Counted from the stretch's first letter, positions 1 to 9,674 are shown. The stretch: DNA of 49,510 bases from Enterococcus durans NBRC 100479 = LMG 10746 (GCF_001544215.1 NZ_BCQB01000023.1:1-49510), one strand, 5' to 3'. The notes: generated by a model from the letters alone, not told the origin. Translations and numbers: made by a program.

Positions 1-14
1 CGGAATATAAAAAA

Positions 15-60
15 AACTTAGAAAAACTATTTGAAAGTTTTTCTAAGTTAAGATTTTTTT
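15..60. terminator. Bidirectional intrinsic terminator after spxA
   Basis: A perfect 13-bp inverted repeat (15-27 with 37-49, 9-nt loop) is followed by a T-rich run on both strands: A-rich 7-16 read on the minus strand, and 54-60 on the plus strand. It lies directly behind the spxA stop codon, so it probably ends that transcript and any transcript entering from the left. Confidence 0.85.
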
Positions 61-459
61 CTATAAACCAGCCATCAATTGTGCTTGACGCAATTCTAAC
101 TGACGTACATCTCGTGGTAAGAAACGACGGATTTCATCTTCATTAAAACCAACTTGCAGACGTTTGTCATCGATCATGATTGGACGACGCAACAATCCAG
201 GGTTATTTTGTACAAGTTCCAATAATTCTTGCAACGGTAATTCATCAAGATCCATGTTTAGTTTTTGGAAAACTTTAGATCGTGTTGAAATAATTTCTTC
301 TGTGCCATCTTCTGTCATTTGTAAGATTGCTTTTAATTCTGAACTGTTTAGAGGTTCAGAGAAGATATTACGTTCAACAAATGGAATCTGATGTTCTTGC
401 AACCACGCACGAGCCTTTCTGCAGGAAGTACAACTTGGGGAAGTATATAGTGTTAACAA
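61..459 (-). CDS. spxA: Transcriptional regulator Spx (ArsC family)
   Basis: Spx is a cytoplasmic RNA polymerase-binding regulator of the thiol and oxidative stress response. The protein shows the redox CXXC (Cys10-Thr-Ser-Cys13), the conserved stretches [29 protein letters not shown] and [10 protein letters not shown], and a length of 132 aa against about 131 for the family. I start it at TTG 459, because family members begin with the TLYTSPSC strand and the in-frame ATG at 525 would add 22 residues with no family match. A weak GAGTGG ribosome site lies six bases before the TTG. A small hairpin (478-491) and a six-codon ORF (473-453) overlap this start. Family is certain; the start is probable. 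Confidence 0.93.
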   Translation of the reverse strand: MLTLYTSPSCTSCRKARAWLQEHQIPFVERNIFSEPLNSSELKAILQMTEDGTEEIISTRSKVFQKLNMDLDELPLQELLELVQNNPGLLRRPIMIDDKRLQVGFNEDEIRRFLPRDVRQLELRQAQLMAGL

Positions 460-533
460 CGTGCACCACTCATTTTTGTGGCTATTGCCACTTTTTTGTA
501 ACAGAAGATCATTATAATCTTCCATCTGTTTCT

Positions 534-562
534 ATTATACATAATCAACTTTTAAATAGCTA
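534..562 (-). promoter_or_regulatory. Possible spxA promoter
   Basis: A perfect TATAAT (534-539, minus strand) lies about 75 bp before the spxA start. The -35 region at 17 bp (TAGCTA) is poor. A second TATAAT-like box lies closer to the gene (about 508-514), so more than one start is possible. Confidence 0.35.
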
Positions 563-1222
563 CCTTTTTTCATAAAATTTTTTTAAAAAATGAAAGTTAT
601 CTAAGATTTATATTCCGTAAAACCAGCGTTTAGACCTTGGTTAACCATTTAAAAATGAGAGTTTTCAAATCTAATTCAAATGAACAAAGACAGTAAAACA
701 GCTATTAAATCTGTATCATTATTTTACATGAGCTACTATTAGGTAGCGTTTTCATTAGAAGAATTATGTTTTTTATTTATTTTTATCCAAAATAATCTTG
801 ATTTACAAGTACAGATTAGAATTAATATAACGCTTATTTTCTCAATAATACAACTGATTTTTTTTATTGCTGGATGTATCATACAGAATAAAATTTACTT
901 ATTTTTGCATATTATCGTTATTTTATTTTTTAATTAATTTATTTTTTCTGTATTAGAAAAACAAGTGTAACTGTAAATATACCCTTTCTTGAATTAAAAT
1001 TCTTGATCGACTTTAGTCAATAATGATTAGTTTGTTCATCAAACTATGAATCATTTTTCTATTTTTAGTGAAAAAAACTGAAATTTAAAAACCTTATCCT
1101 GTCAACTAATTTGAAATATAGTAATAAAAACCTTTATTTAACAAGCTTTTAAAGCTTATTTTTCTGTTACAATAGTCGAGGATTTGTGAAAAAAATGATG
1201 AAAACCGAAAGGCGTGTAAAAT
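563..1222. other. AT-rich intergenic region without a credible ORF
   Basis: This 660-bp gap between divergent spxA and the HAD gene is very AT-rich and has no ORF with a ribosome site. It contains a short hairpin with GCTAC/GTAGC arms near 731-747, the terminator-like hairpin at 1022-1060, and a TACAAT -10 box (1168-1173) that may serve the HAD gene. I recognise no riboswitch or known RNA. Confidence 0.5.
1022..1060 (+). terminator. Terminator-like hairpin with no gene upstream
   Basis: AATGATT (1022-1028) pairs with AATCATT (1049-1055), and inside it AGTTTG pairs with CAAACT around a TTCAT loop. A T-rich tail follows on the plus strand. No plus-strand gene precedes it, so it may end an unannotated small RNA or may be fortuitous. 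Confidence 0.5.
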
Positions 1223-1930
1223 TTGATTAAATCAGTTGTGTTTGATGTTGATGATACGATGTACGATCAGCAACAACCATTTAGAAATGCGGTAAAAAGA
1301 GTCGTTCCGCTTGTTTCGGATGAAGATATGCATCCATTATATATCCGTTTCCGCCATCATAGTGACGAAAATTTCCCTAAAGTAATGGCAGGTAATTGGA
1401 CATTGGAATACATGCGAGCACACCGGATCAGTCAATCACTCAAAGATTTGGACTATCCCCATATCACTGAAAAAGATGGCCTTTATTTCCAACAAGTTTA
1501 TGAAGAAGAGTTAGATAATATTTGTCTTCATAAAGAAGTAAAGAAAACATTGGATTTTTTGAAAACAAAAGATGTTCCTCTTGGAATCATCACAAACGGC
1601 CCTACTGATCATCAAACAAAAAAATTGAATCAGCTTCAATTAAAAAAATGGATTCCTGCTGAAAACATGATCGTTTCTCAAGCAACAGGTTATCAAAAAC
1701 CTGAAAAAGAAATTTTTCAACTCGCTGAAAAGCAATTCAATATGACAGCATGTGAAACATTATATGTTGGCGATAACTACGATAACGATGTGCTAGGCGC
1801 AAAAAAAGCAGACTGGCAAGCTCTTTGGTTCAACCATCGCGAACGAAGAATTGATGAATCACCAACTTGCGACATCGAAATCACCTCTTTTGATCAATTG
1901 TTAGAAACAATGCAAGCTATCTTTAGCTGA
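1223..1930 (+). CDS. HAD-superfamily hydrolase (subfamily IA)
   Basis: This is a 235-aa haloacid dehalogenase-type phosphatase, probably cytosolic and acting on a small phosphorylated metabolite. Motif I is FDVDDT near the N terminus (nucleophile Asp8, acid/base Asp10), motif II is GIITNG near residue 125, the motif III lysine is in YQKPEKE, and motif IV is VGDNYDND. The helical cap lies between motifs I and II. The layout resembles YjjG-type nucleotidases, but the substrate cannot be read from sequence. It begins at TTG 1223 with AAAGGCG upstream; the next in-frame ATG would remove motif I, so TTG is well supported. It is a single gene followed by the long hairpin at 1964-2060. Confidence 0.9.
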   Translation: MIKSVVFDVDDTMYDQQQPFRNAVKRVVPLVSDEDMHPLYIRFRHHSDENFPKVMAGNWTLEYMRAHRISQSLKDLDYPHITEKDGLYFQQVYEEELDNICLHKEVKKTLDFLKTKDVPLGIITNGPTDHQTKKLNQLQLKKWIPAENMIVSQATGYQKPEKEIFQLAEKQFNMTACETLYVGDNYDNDVLGAKKADWQALWFNHRERRIDESPTCDIEITSFDQLLETMQAIFS

Positions 1931-1963
1931 TGTCGTTATCCTAACTTTATAACGCAAAAAAAT

Positions 1964-2060
1964 AAGCCAAATAATCTTTAAAATAGCATTTGCAAGCCAA
2001 AAGATAGTCACTCTATCGTTTGATTGTACTTCGGGAAAGCTATTTTAGATTATTTGGCTT
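1964..2060. terminator. Long structured hairpin between convergent genes
   Basis: Arm 1964-1987 pairs with 2039-2060 as 13 bp plus 9 bp, broken only by a 2-nt bulge. The 51-nt apical part has its own small pairing (GATAG 2003-2007 with CTATC 2012-2016). It lies between the ends of the HAD gene and the SNF2 gene, so termination in both directions is the simplest role. The stem is longer than an ordinary terminator and no perfect T-run follows (TTCATTCATTTT). Confidence 0.7.
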
Positions 2061-2109
2061 CATTCATTTTAGTACCTTATCTTCTAAATCTAACAGTTCA
2101 TGATACTTC

Positions 2110-5100
2110 CTATTCTTCCAATTCTCCAACACTGAGGATCATACGAATATCTTCTTCTGTTAATTTAGTCAATTGTTCCTCATTCCCTTGGATGACTTTT
2201 TGGAATAATTCTCGTTTCTCTTGTTGCAGAGAATCCATTCGTTCCTCGATCGTTCCTTCTGCGATCATTCGCCACACTTCAACGACATTCTTTTGGCCGA
2301 TCCGATGGGCTCTACCAGCTGCTTGTTCCTCAATTGCTGGATTCCACCATAAATCGTAAAGAATCACGGTATCTGCGCCAGTCAGGTTCAATCCAGTCCC
2401 TCCTGCTTTTAACGAAATCAAGAAAACATCTCTTTCTCCTTCATTAAACGCATCGACCATCGTTAAACGATCTTGCGGCTTAGTACTTCCTCTCAAATAG
2501 AATGTGGAAAGTCCTAATTCAGCTAATTCCTCTTGCAAAATTGTCAACATTCCTGTGAATTGTGAAAACAATAGGACACGACGATTATTTTCTTTTGCTG
2601 CTACAAGTAAATCTTTTACTTGCTCTAATTTGCCTGAACCACCTTGATAATCATCAATGAATAAACGCGGATCACAGCAGATCTGTCGTAATCGAGTCAG
2701 TCCTGCTAAAATACCGATTCGATTCTTTTTGAATGTTTCAGAATCCATTGAGGTGATTTCTTCTCTCATTTGACGCAGATAGGCTAGATATACCGTTTTT
2801 TGTTCTTCAGTCAATGCTGAGTAAAGGTTCATCTCCGTTTTTTCAGGTAAGTCTTTGAGTACCGTTTGTTTATCGCGGCGTAATACAAATGGCCGGATCA
2901 TCTTCGCAATTTCTTCCGGAGTCAATTCCCTAAATCGTGTTTTGTTCGGGAAAAATCCTGGCATGATTGTCGCAAAAAGTGACCATAATTCTTCTAGGTT
3001 ATTTTCGATTGGTGTCCCACTCAACGCAAATCGTTGTGGAATACTTAGTTCTCGTAGAGCTTGAGCGGTCTTTGTACTACTATTTTTAACCATTTGTGCT
3101 TCATCTAATATCAGATAGTTGATTATTTTTTCTTGGTAATCTGCTAGATCTTGCCTCAAACTTGCATAGGATGTCACTCTTATATCTGCTTCAAGTAATA
3201 ATAGCTCTTCACGTTCTTTTTTGTTGCCGTTGATCACTTGGATACTTAAAGAAGGCGCAAATTTTTTCACTTCTGCTTGCCAGTTGTAGATCAAACTTGC
3301 TGGTGCAACGATCAAGGCAGATAGATTTCCTTTTTCTTCTTTTTCAGAAAGTAAGTACGCAATCGTCTGCAACGTTTTCCCAAGTCCCATTTCATCTGCT
3401 AAGATTCCGCCAAATTGATAGTTTCCTAACATTTTTAACCATTTAAACCCTTGTTTTTGGTAATCTCTGAGCTCAGCATGTAATGTTTCAGGTAATTCTA
3501 CATGGTATTGTTCCGGTTGGATCAGATCCTGGATCATTTTTTGGAATGAATCACTAAAGGTTGCATTACTACCTGACAATTTATCTTGGATGATCAATCC
3601 TTGATTTTTCGGTAGATGTATCGTCCCTGAATCTGAGCGGATCGACTCTCTAAATTGTTGTAATACTTGACTGGTTTGTTGGAATTCTTCTGAATCAAAT
3701 GATAATACTTGACCATTTTCGAGGGTATAAAAAGCATCATTACGTAATAAACTTTGTAAAACTTGGTCAATCTCATGTTCATTGATCCCCGTCACGTCAA
3801 ATCGTATATCTAACCACGAGCTTGTTTCTTCTACCTCTATTTTTGGTTGATGTCGCTGCGCATCTAAGTACAATTCACGAAGCTTTTTACCAAGTCTGAC
3901 TTCACCAAATTGACGGAAAACTGCCAATTCTGTACGGAAAAAAGCATACAATTCTTCGCCTGATGGCAAAGCACGTTCATAACCAGTTTCATTTTTTCGG
4001 TAACGATACATCTTGAATAAATCCAGAACTCGTTGTTCTTGTGCTTTATCCCTCAATACTTCTAAAGAATCCCCAGCACTCACTTCATGTTTTGCATCGG
4101 TTGAAAAAATCACTTTATCGTAGACGAAATCAACGCGTGTTTGTATCTTTCCTTTTGATTTACGGAAGTAAAAAACAAAGTCAACAGGAATATCCGTCAC
4201 TTCTGCTTTCACTTCATCAGCTACCTCTACCTCACCAACCTCGGAAAGTAACGGAATGATCTCTTTAAATAAAGAAGAAAGCTCTTTTTTCTCAAATAAT
4301 ACTTCTGGTTCTGTAAATCTTCGCATGAGTTGTTTCCAAGTTAAATAGACAGCTTGCTGCTGCTTATTTAATGAATAAAAAGTGCCTTGGATCATTCCCC
4401 ACTGGTAATGTGTCAAAAATAAATCAAAATCATTTTGTGCAACTAATCGATAAGACTCATTTTGCTTTGTTACTGTGAATACCAATGGTTTCTCATTCTC
4501 AGAAAATTGGATGCCCTGAAACTTCAACTCATTGATTTGCACTTGCAAGCGTGTCGTTTGATTCATCTGCGACAGCAACGATTTAGCTTGTTCGATCGGC
4601 AATAGTAGAAAACGTTTATCAAGTTTTCCTTTCACTTGCATCCCACTTGAGCCTAAAAGAAATTGCGTTTGCGCACAACCTGCTAATTGAGATAAAATCT
4701 CCTGATCCTCACTCTGGAACGCACGATGATCTAACTGAAATTGATACTGCTTATTAACGGTATAGTTCTCATTTTCAGTAAAGGATTGAAGAAAATCAAA
4801 AATATTTTTGACGATATATGTTTTCTTTGGATTATCTAAATAACCAATACGTAAATAGAGCGCTAAGATAGCTAATTCTGGGTGATAATGATTTGTTTCG
4901 ATTGCCTCTACCTGATATTCAACAATCAAGGGTTGTATTCTTTGAGCAGTATTTTTGATTTTAAGCCGCGAAAATCCTTTTGATAAGATCTCTCCCTCAC
5001 TACTTCTTTTCACTGGTTCGATCATTGCCTGATCTGCTTGAATGATTCGTGAAAGATTCTTGGATCGCAAGTACAACTCCACTGCCACAGTATGCTTACA

Positions 5101-5304
5101 ATACTTATGCTCTTCCCAGTAAGGACATTGACAAAAATCAACTTCTTTTGCTGTGCCATCCAAATCCACCATGTATAGTTCACTACCTAAAACTTCTGCA
5201 TGCCATACTTTTTCTTCTTGGTCAGGGACTACCGATAACACCCGTCCTTCTTGCAGGTACTGACGTCCTCTTGCAATGACTTTTTCCGGTATACTCCATT
5301 TCAT
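2110..5304 (-). CDS. SWIM-domain SNF2-family helicase
   Basis: A 1064-aa double-strand DNA translocase of the bacterial SNF2 family. The N terminus holds a SWIM zinc motif (Cys58, Cys60, Cys69, His71), followed by a long helicase-associated region. The C-terminal motor shows motif I DEMGLGKT (about 636-643), the DEAQ box (about 732), the SGTPIENNLEELWSL stretch, and motif VI QAAGRAHRIGQ. It uses ATP to move on DNA and may remodel protein-DNA complexes; its precise role is unknown. It begins 17 bp after sbcC on the same strand, with AGGGGG before the ATG, so it is probably the third gene of an sbcD-sbcC-helicase operon. That suggests, without proving, a repair role. Confidence 0.93.
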   Translation of the reverse strand: MKWSIPEKVIARGRQYLQEGRVLSVVPDQEEKVWHAEVLGSELYMVDLDGTAKEVDFCQCPYWEEHKYCKHTVAVELYLRSKNLSRIIQADQAMIEPVKRSSEGEILSKGFSRLKIKNTAQRIQPLIVEYQVEAIETNHYHPELAILALYLRIGYLDNPKKTYIVKNIFDFLQSFTENENYTVNKQYQFQLDHRAFQSEDQEILSQLAGCAQTQFLLGSSGMQVKGKLDKRFLLLPIEQAKSLLSQMNQTTRLQVQINELKFQGIQFSENEKPLVFTVTKQNESYRLVAQNDFDLFLTHYQWGMIQGTFYSLNKQQQAVYLTWKQLMRRFTEPEVLFEKKELSSLFKEIIPLLSEVGEVEVADEVKAEVTDIPVDFVFYFRKSKGKIQTRVDFVYDKVIFSTDAKHEVSAGDSLEVLRDKAQEQRVLDLFKMYRYRKNETGYERALPSGEELYAFFRTELAVFRQFGEVRLGKKLRELYLDAQRHQPKIEVEETSSWLDIRFDVTGINEHEIDQVLQSLLRNDAFYTLENGQVLSFDSEEFQQTSQVLQQFRESIRSDSGTIHLPKNQGLIIQDKLSGSNATFSDSFQKMIQDLIQPEQYHVELPETLHAELRDYQKQGFKWLKMLGNYQFGGILADEMGLGKTLQTIAYLLSEKEEKGNLSALIVAPASLIYNWQAEVKKFAPSLSIQVINGNKKEREELLLLEADIRVTSYASLRQDLADYQEKIINYLILDEAQMVKNSSTKTAQALRELSIPQRFALSGTPIENNLEELWSLFATIMPGFFPNKTRFRELTPEEIAKMIRPFVLRRDKQTVLKDLPEKTEMNLYSALTEEQKTVYLAYLRQMREEITSMDSETFKKNRIGILAGLTRLRQICCDPRLFIDDYQGGSGKLEQVKDLLVAAKENNRRVLLFSQFTGMLTILQEELAELGLSTFYLRGSTKPQDRLTMVDAFNEGERDVFLISLKAGGTGLNLTGADTVILYDLWWNPAIEEQAAGRAHRIGQKNVVEVWRMIAEGTIEERMDSLQQEKRELFQKVIQGNEEQLTKLTEEDIRMILSVGELEE

Positions 5305-5321
5305 CGTTATTCATCCCCCTA

Positions 5322-8300
5322 TTATCCAAGATGATAGCGTACCTTACTTTGGCCACTACCTTCTGTACTGATTCTTATTTGTTGTACAACTCTTTCCTTT
5401 AATTCCCTTACATGACTGATGATACCAATCATTCGTCCTTCACTTTCAATCGTTTCCAATGCCTCGATAGCCATTTCAAGTGCTTCTTCATCTAAAGAAC
5501 CAAAACCTTCATCAATAAATAGGGCCTCAATGGTTACTCCACCTGTTTGTGCTTGGATCACTTCGGCTAACGCTAAGGCTAATGAAAGCGCGGCAATAAA
5601 ACTTTCCCCACCTGAGAGAGTATGCGCACCTCGAGACATCCCCGCTTCATCATCGTAGATATTGATTTCAAGACCCGTTTTACCGCGATAACTACCTACT
5701 TCTTCGGCTAATTCAAATTGATACCGATTTTTTGTTAGACGTTGCAACTGTGAGTTGGCCACTTGAAGTACTTCTTGTAAGTAGACTTGTAGCACATATC
5801 TCTCTAAGCTAGTCTTTCGAGGATTCTCACCATTGATCGTTTGTGCAAGTTGTTGCAGTTCGATCAGTTCATCTAACTGTTTCTGACTGGTTTGATAAAT
5901 CGAAGAAAACTCCTCAATAATCTGTTGATTCTGATTCTTTTGTTCTTGCCAACGATAGCAACTTTCTTGCTGTTTAGTTACTTCTTCTTTTATTCTTTCT
6001 AATTGTTCCTTCAAATCATTTAAATCCTGAAGCTCTTCTTCCAGAGAAATCGTTGCTAGTTGTGCAAGTCGGTCCTCTACAATCAAGCGTTCTTCTTCAT
6101 AGGTATTGGTGGCTTGAACTGCTTCATTGTATACTTCTTCTTGTTGCACAAAAGAAAGAATCTCCTCTGTTTCTTTGAAGTAGTCCTGCTCCTTCATTTT
6201 TTCTGAAATTTTCTCTTGGACGCTTTCAAGTTTTTGATCATTTTTTTTCTGCTGTTCATGGATCGTATCAAGCTGTGTTTTCAATAAGTTGATTTCTTGT
6301 GAATAACTAAGACCTTGTTCCATTTCTTTCGATAGCCGCTGCGTTTTTGAAGCGATTTGTTCTTCTAAGTATTTGACGTCCGCCGATAATGTATGGGTAT
6401 CGATCTTTTCCAACTGCTTGGCCAAACTGGCTGATTCGCCTTGTGTTTGTTGGATTTTTTCTTTATTTTGATCAATGTATTGTCCGATTTCTTTTAACCT
6501 ATCCGTGATTTCTGGTAATTTCTCCAGTATTTCTTGTTGGGCTTTCTTTGCCTGTGCAATGACACTTATCTGAGCCGTTAAATCACGGTCGATTTCCTTT
6601 AAGGATACAACAAGATCGCTCACCTTCGCAAATCTGAAAGTTTTTTTGATTTTCGTTTTCAATATTTCTTCGTTTTTAGCGATTTCTTCTCTCTTGGCTG
6701 AACACCATTCAGTAAGCTTTATTAGTTGCTCAGAAATTTTCGTTCGATCTGCTTCGTTTCGACCAATTTCTTGATGGATTTGATCGATCACTGATTCTGT
6801 TTGCGCTAATTTTTGTTCAAGTGCTACGATTTCTTCTTTTTCTGGCAGCTCATGCTGATCCTGTTGATTAGGATGTTCTGTCGCCCCGCATACTGGACAA
6901 GGTTGTCCTGGAAGTAATAATAGCTGTAGTCGTGCAATTTGTTGGCTCGCCCACTGACTTTTCAAACGGTCTAACAGTTCTGTCTGTTGACTTAGATACT
7001 CTTGGTTTGCTTCAAACTGACTTTTGATCTCATTTAACTGTACTCGATAACTTTCGATCTGTTCTTTCTTTTCGTTCCATTGTTCGATCATCTCTTGATG
7101 TTTTTCATGTTCTTGGCGGAGTTTTTCATAATGAAGTCGATTTTCTTGTAGCTCCTCTTGTTCTGCCAGTTGTTCTTGGATTTTTTGTTGTTCCAATAGG
7201 ATCTGCGCTTCTTCTTGGCTGATGACTCTTTTTTTCTCTTTCAGCGCTTGCTCTTCCTCTTGTAACTCTTTTAGGTCTACTTGCTTTTGTTGCCATTGAT
7301 CAGCGATCGGCAACAATATTTTTTTCTCCTGAAAATCTTTAGATAACCCGTCGATTTTTTTTTGGAGAGCCATTCGTTCTTCTTCTTGTTCTAACCATTT
7401 TTTGTAGAGCTGCTCTTTATGCGTAAGTTGTTCGAAATAAGCTCTTTCTTTTGTTGCCATTTCAAGCTGATCACTTACATATTCATGACTTCTTGCTATA
7501 GTATCCTGTAATTTTTGGGCAAATTCATATTGTTTGATCCATTGCCTTTTTTCAGCAATTACTGTCTCTTTTTCGTCTAACTCTTTTTTTCGTTGGATCA
7601 ATCTTGTTTTTTCTTTGTAGCTTTTATTCAAAGATTCTGAGCGGTAATAATCATTTTCTATTTGTTTTTGTTGCTCTTGTAATTTCAAAAGTTTGGCTTT
7701 TTCAGCCAAGATGATTTCTTCAAGTGCTGTCTGTTCAAGCTGCCAAAGAGCAATCGTTTCTTCATAACTCACGTTTTCAGTTGGCTCTTCATTCATCATC
7801 ACAAAACGTTTTCGAAGCAACGTCAGTTCTTGTTCCAGATGGTCCAACTTTTGCTGTTGTAACTTTGCCTTTTCTTTCAATTGTTCATTAAATTGCTGAA
7901 AGAATTGTGAACCAAATAAATTACGGAGAACCCCTTCTTTTTCACTACTTGAAGAAATCAAAAAATTACGAAATTCGCCTTGCGGTAATAACACGATTTG
8001 CGAGAACTGCTTCGCATCCAGATTCAGCAATTCTTTGATCAATTGATCGACTTCGCTGCGCTTCGTGTACTGTTTGACTTCTTTGCCTTTGGCATCAAAA
8101 ATCGTTAATGACACTTTAGCAGCTTGCTTCCGATTGCCATTGCCTTTACGTTTCGCAAGCACCTGTTCTGGTTTTCGTTCTATTTCGTAACTCATCTGCT
8201 GATGTTCAAAAGAAAACAAGACACTCGTTTCCTCTTCCGGTGTTGCAAAAAGGGAACGCATTTCTTTCGCTGAACGGATCTTACCCGAAGTTTCGCCAAA

Positions 8301-8453
8301 TAGTGCGTAGGTCATACCATCAAAAATCGTTGTCTTTCCTGCACCTGTTTTACCTGTGATCAAGAAAAGCGGTGCATCCGTAAGTTTAGAAAAATCAATG
8401 GTCTCATCAATAAATGGACCAAAATTTTTTAATGTTAATTTTTTAGGTTTCAT
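5322..8453 (-). CDS. sbcC: Exonuclease subunit SbcC (Rad50-like)
   Basis: This 1043-aa SMC-like ATPase pairs with SbcD in a nuclease that cleaves DNA hairpins and processes double-strand ends. The N-terminal Walker A is GKTGAGKTT (about residues 34-42). Two long coiled coils rich in Gln, Glu and Lys flank a zinc hook CPVCG near residue 519. The C terminus holds the ABC signature LSGGES (about 945) and Walker B LFIDEGFGSLDEE. Length and order match intact family members. It starts six bases after the sbcD stop, so the two are translationally close. Function is assigned from the family with high certainty. Confidence 0.97.
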   Translation of the reverse strand: MKPKKLTLKNFGPFIDETIDFSKLTDAPLFLITGKTGAGKTTIFDGMTYALFGETSGKIRSAKEMRSLFATPEEETSVLFSFEHQQMSYEIERKPEQVLAKRKGNGNRKQAAKVSLTIFDAKGKEVKQYTKRSEVDQLIKELLNLDAKQFSQIVLLPQGEFRNFLISSSSEKEGVLRNLFGSQFFQQFNEQLKEKAKLQQQKLDHLEQELTLLRKRFVMMNEEPTENVSYEETIALWQLEQTALEEIILAEKAKLLKLQEQQKQIENDYYRSESLNKSYKEKTRLIQRKKELDEKETVIAEKRQWIKQYEFAQKLQDTIARSHEYVSDQLEMATKERAYFEQLTHKEQLYKKWLEQEEERMALQKKIDGLSKDFQEKKILLPIADQWQQKQVDLKELQEEEQALKEKKRVISQEEAQILLEQQKIQEQLAEQEELQENRLHYEKLRQEHEKHQEMIEQWNEKKEQIESYRVQLNEIKSQFEANQEYLSQQTELLDRLKSQWASQQIARLQLLLLPGQPCPVCGATEHPNQQDQHELPEKEEIVALEQKLAQTESVIDQIHQEIGRNEADRTKISEQLIKLTEWCSAKREEIAKNEEILKTKIKKTFRFAKVSDLVVSLKEIDRDLTAQISVIAQAKKAQQEILEKLPEITDRLKEIGQYIDQNKEKIQQTQGESASLAKQLEKIDTHTLSADVKYLEEQIASKTQRLSKEMEQGLSYSQEINLLKTQLDTIHEQQKKNDQKLESVQEKISEKMKEQDYFKETEEILSFVQQEEVYNEAVQATNTYEEERLIVEDRLAQLATISLEEELQDLNDLKEQLERIKEEVTKQQESCYRWQEQKNQNQQIIEEFSSIYQTSQKQLDELIELQQLAQTINGENPRKTSLERYVLQVYLQEVLQVANSQLQRLTKNRYQFELAEEVGSYRGKTGLEINIYDDEAGMSRGAHTLSGGESFIAALSLALALAEVIQAQTGGVTIEALFIDEGFGSLDEEALEMAIEALETIESEGRMIGIISHVRELKERVVQQIRISTEGSGQSKVRYHLG

Positions 8454-8459
8454 TATTGA

Positions 8460-9581
8460 TCATTCCGTTTCCGTAAGTTCTTGTAATGTTTCTGTCAGCC
8501 ACTGGTTTTGTTTTTCTGTCAATTCTTCATTTGTCATCTCTTTGAAGAATCCCTGCACTAATTTTTGCGGATCTTTGGTCACCACTTTTTTCGAATTCCT
8601 TTTTACTTGAACTTCACGACCATTTGATCTTTCTACCCCTAGGATCCTCGGATAGATTTTTCGTAGTTGGTTCATCATATTCGGAATGATCGTTCGGTCT
8701 TCCAAATAAATCTGTACATAATTTTCTCGATTGATTTTCTGATAAAATGTTGGATCTAACAATTCTTTGAAGGTTGCAGTGATTTCTTCGATTTCAAATA
8801 GCGGCGTCAACTCGCGAAAAGTTAAAGATAATTCCTCCTCCAGATCAACGATCCACACGCCCTTTTGCTGATTGATTTCTGAAAGAGAAAATTTTAGTGG
8901 AGAACCGCTATAACGAGCGTTTTTTTGATGCAACGCTGACTTATTGTGTAAATGTCCTAATCCCACATAATCGAAGGGTTCAAGTAGTTCTCCAGGGACC
9001 GCATCTAGCCCGCCAACTTCGATCTTTGTTTCCGAATCCGATTTTGTACTTCCCATGACACAAAAATGACTAATCAGTATATGTTTTTTATTCGGATCAA
9101 ATGCTTCTTGCATTCGGTCCACTACTTTTTCAATGGCTTGTTGAATCGTCTTGATCGTCTCATCTTCAAAATAGATCCTTGCCGCTATCGGTTCAAAATA
9201 AGGCAATAAAAAAATTTGACTGTTTTTAAATTCGATCGGTTGAAATGATTCTTCAAATCGTGTCTGTAAAAAATAATTGGAGTGACTAAACCAAGGTGTT
9301 CCCGCAGATAAACGGATATTACTATCATGGTTTCCTGAGATCGCAAAAATCGGGAATTTTTCGTGCAAGTTCCACTCGACCATCAACTCATTGAAAACTT
9401 CGATAGCATCAACAGCAGGCACGCTTCGATCATACAAATCACCTGCAATAACGATCGCATCCACTTTTTCTTCTTTTGCAATTTCTAAAATTTGTGCCAG
9501 TACATATTTTTGATCTTCAATCAAATCATAGCCTTGTAATTTTTTCCCTATATGCCAATCGGCTGTATGTAAAAAACGCAT
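8460..9581 (-). CDS. sbcD: Exonuclease subunit SbcD (Mre11-like)
   Basis: A 373-aa metallophosphoesterase that supplies the nuclease site of the SbcCD complex. Metal-binding motifs are visible in order: DWHIG at the N terminus, GDLYDRS, GNHDS, SHFCVMG and GLGHLHN. The C-terminal part would hold the SbcD-type capping and SbcC-binding region. It is the first gene of the operon with sbcC and the SNF2 helicase. A GAGGTGATGAG ribosome site precedes the ATG, and TTATAATA (about 9611-9618, minus strand) may be its -10 box. No damage or missing motif is seen. Confidence 0.96.
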   Translation of the reverse strand: MRFLHTADWHIGKKLQGYDLIEDQKYVLAQILEIAKEEKVDAIVIAGDLYDRSVPAVDAIEVFNELMVEWNLHEKFPIFAISGNHDSNIRLSAGTPWFSHSNYFLQTRFEESFQPIEFKNSQIFLLPYFEPIAARIYFEDETIKTIQQAIEKVVDRMQEAFDPNKKHILISHFCVMGSTKSDSETKIEVGGLDAVPGELLEPFDYVGLGHLHNKSALHQKNARYSGSPLKFSLSEINQQKGVWIVDLEEELSLTFRELTPLFEIEEITATFKELLDPTFYQKINRENYVQIYLEDRTIIPNMMNQLRKIYPRILGVERSNGREVQVKRNSKKVVTKDPQKLVQGFFKEMTNEELTEKQNQWLTETLQELTETE

Positions 9582-9674
9582 CTCATCACCTCAAAAAATG
9601 TCCTTCTGACTATTATAACACTTCCATTAACTACATGACACCTGTGATATTTTGTGAAAGACGTAAAAAGGAAT

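Noticed and set aside
1-617. 10-bp inverted repeat CGGAATATAA (1-10) and TTATATTCCG (608-617) around spxA as mobile-element ends
   Set aside because: Too short, no transposase, no target duplication visible because one end is the window edge, and spxA is a core gene.
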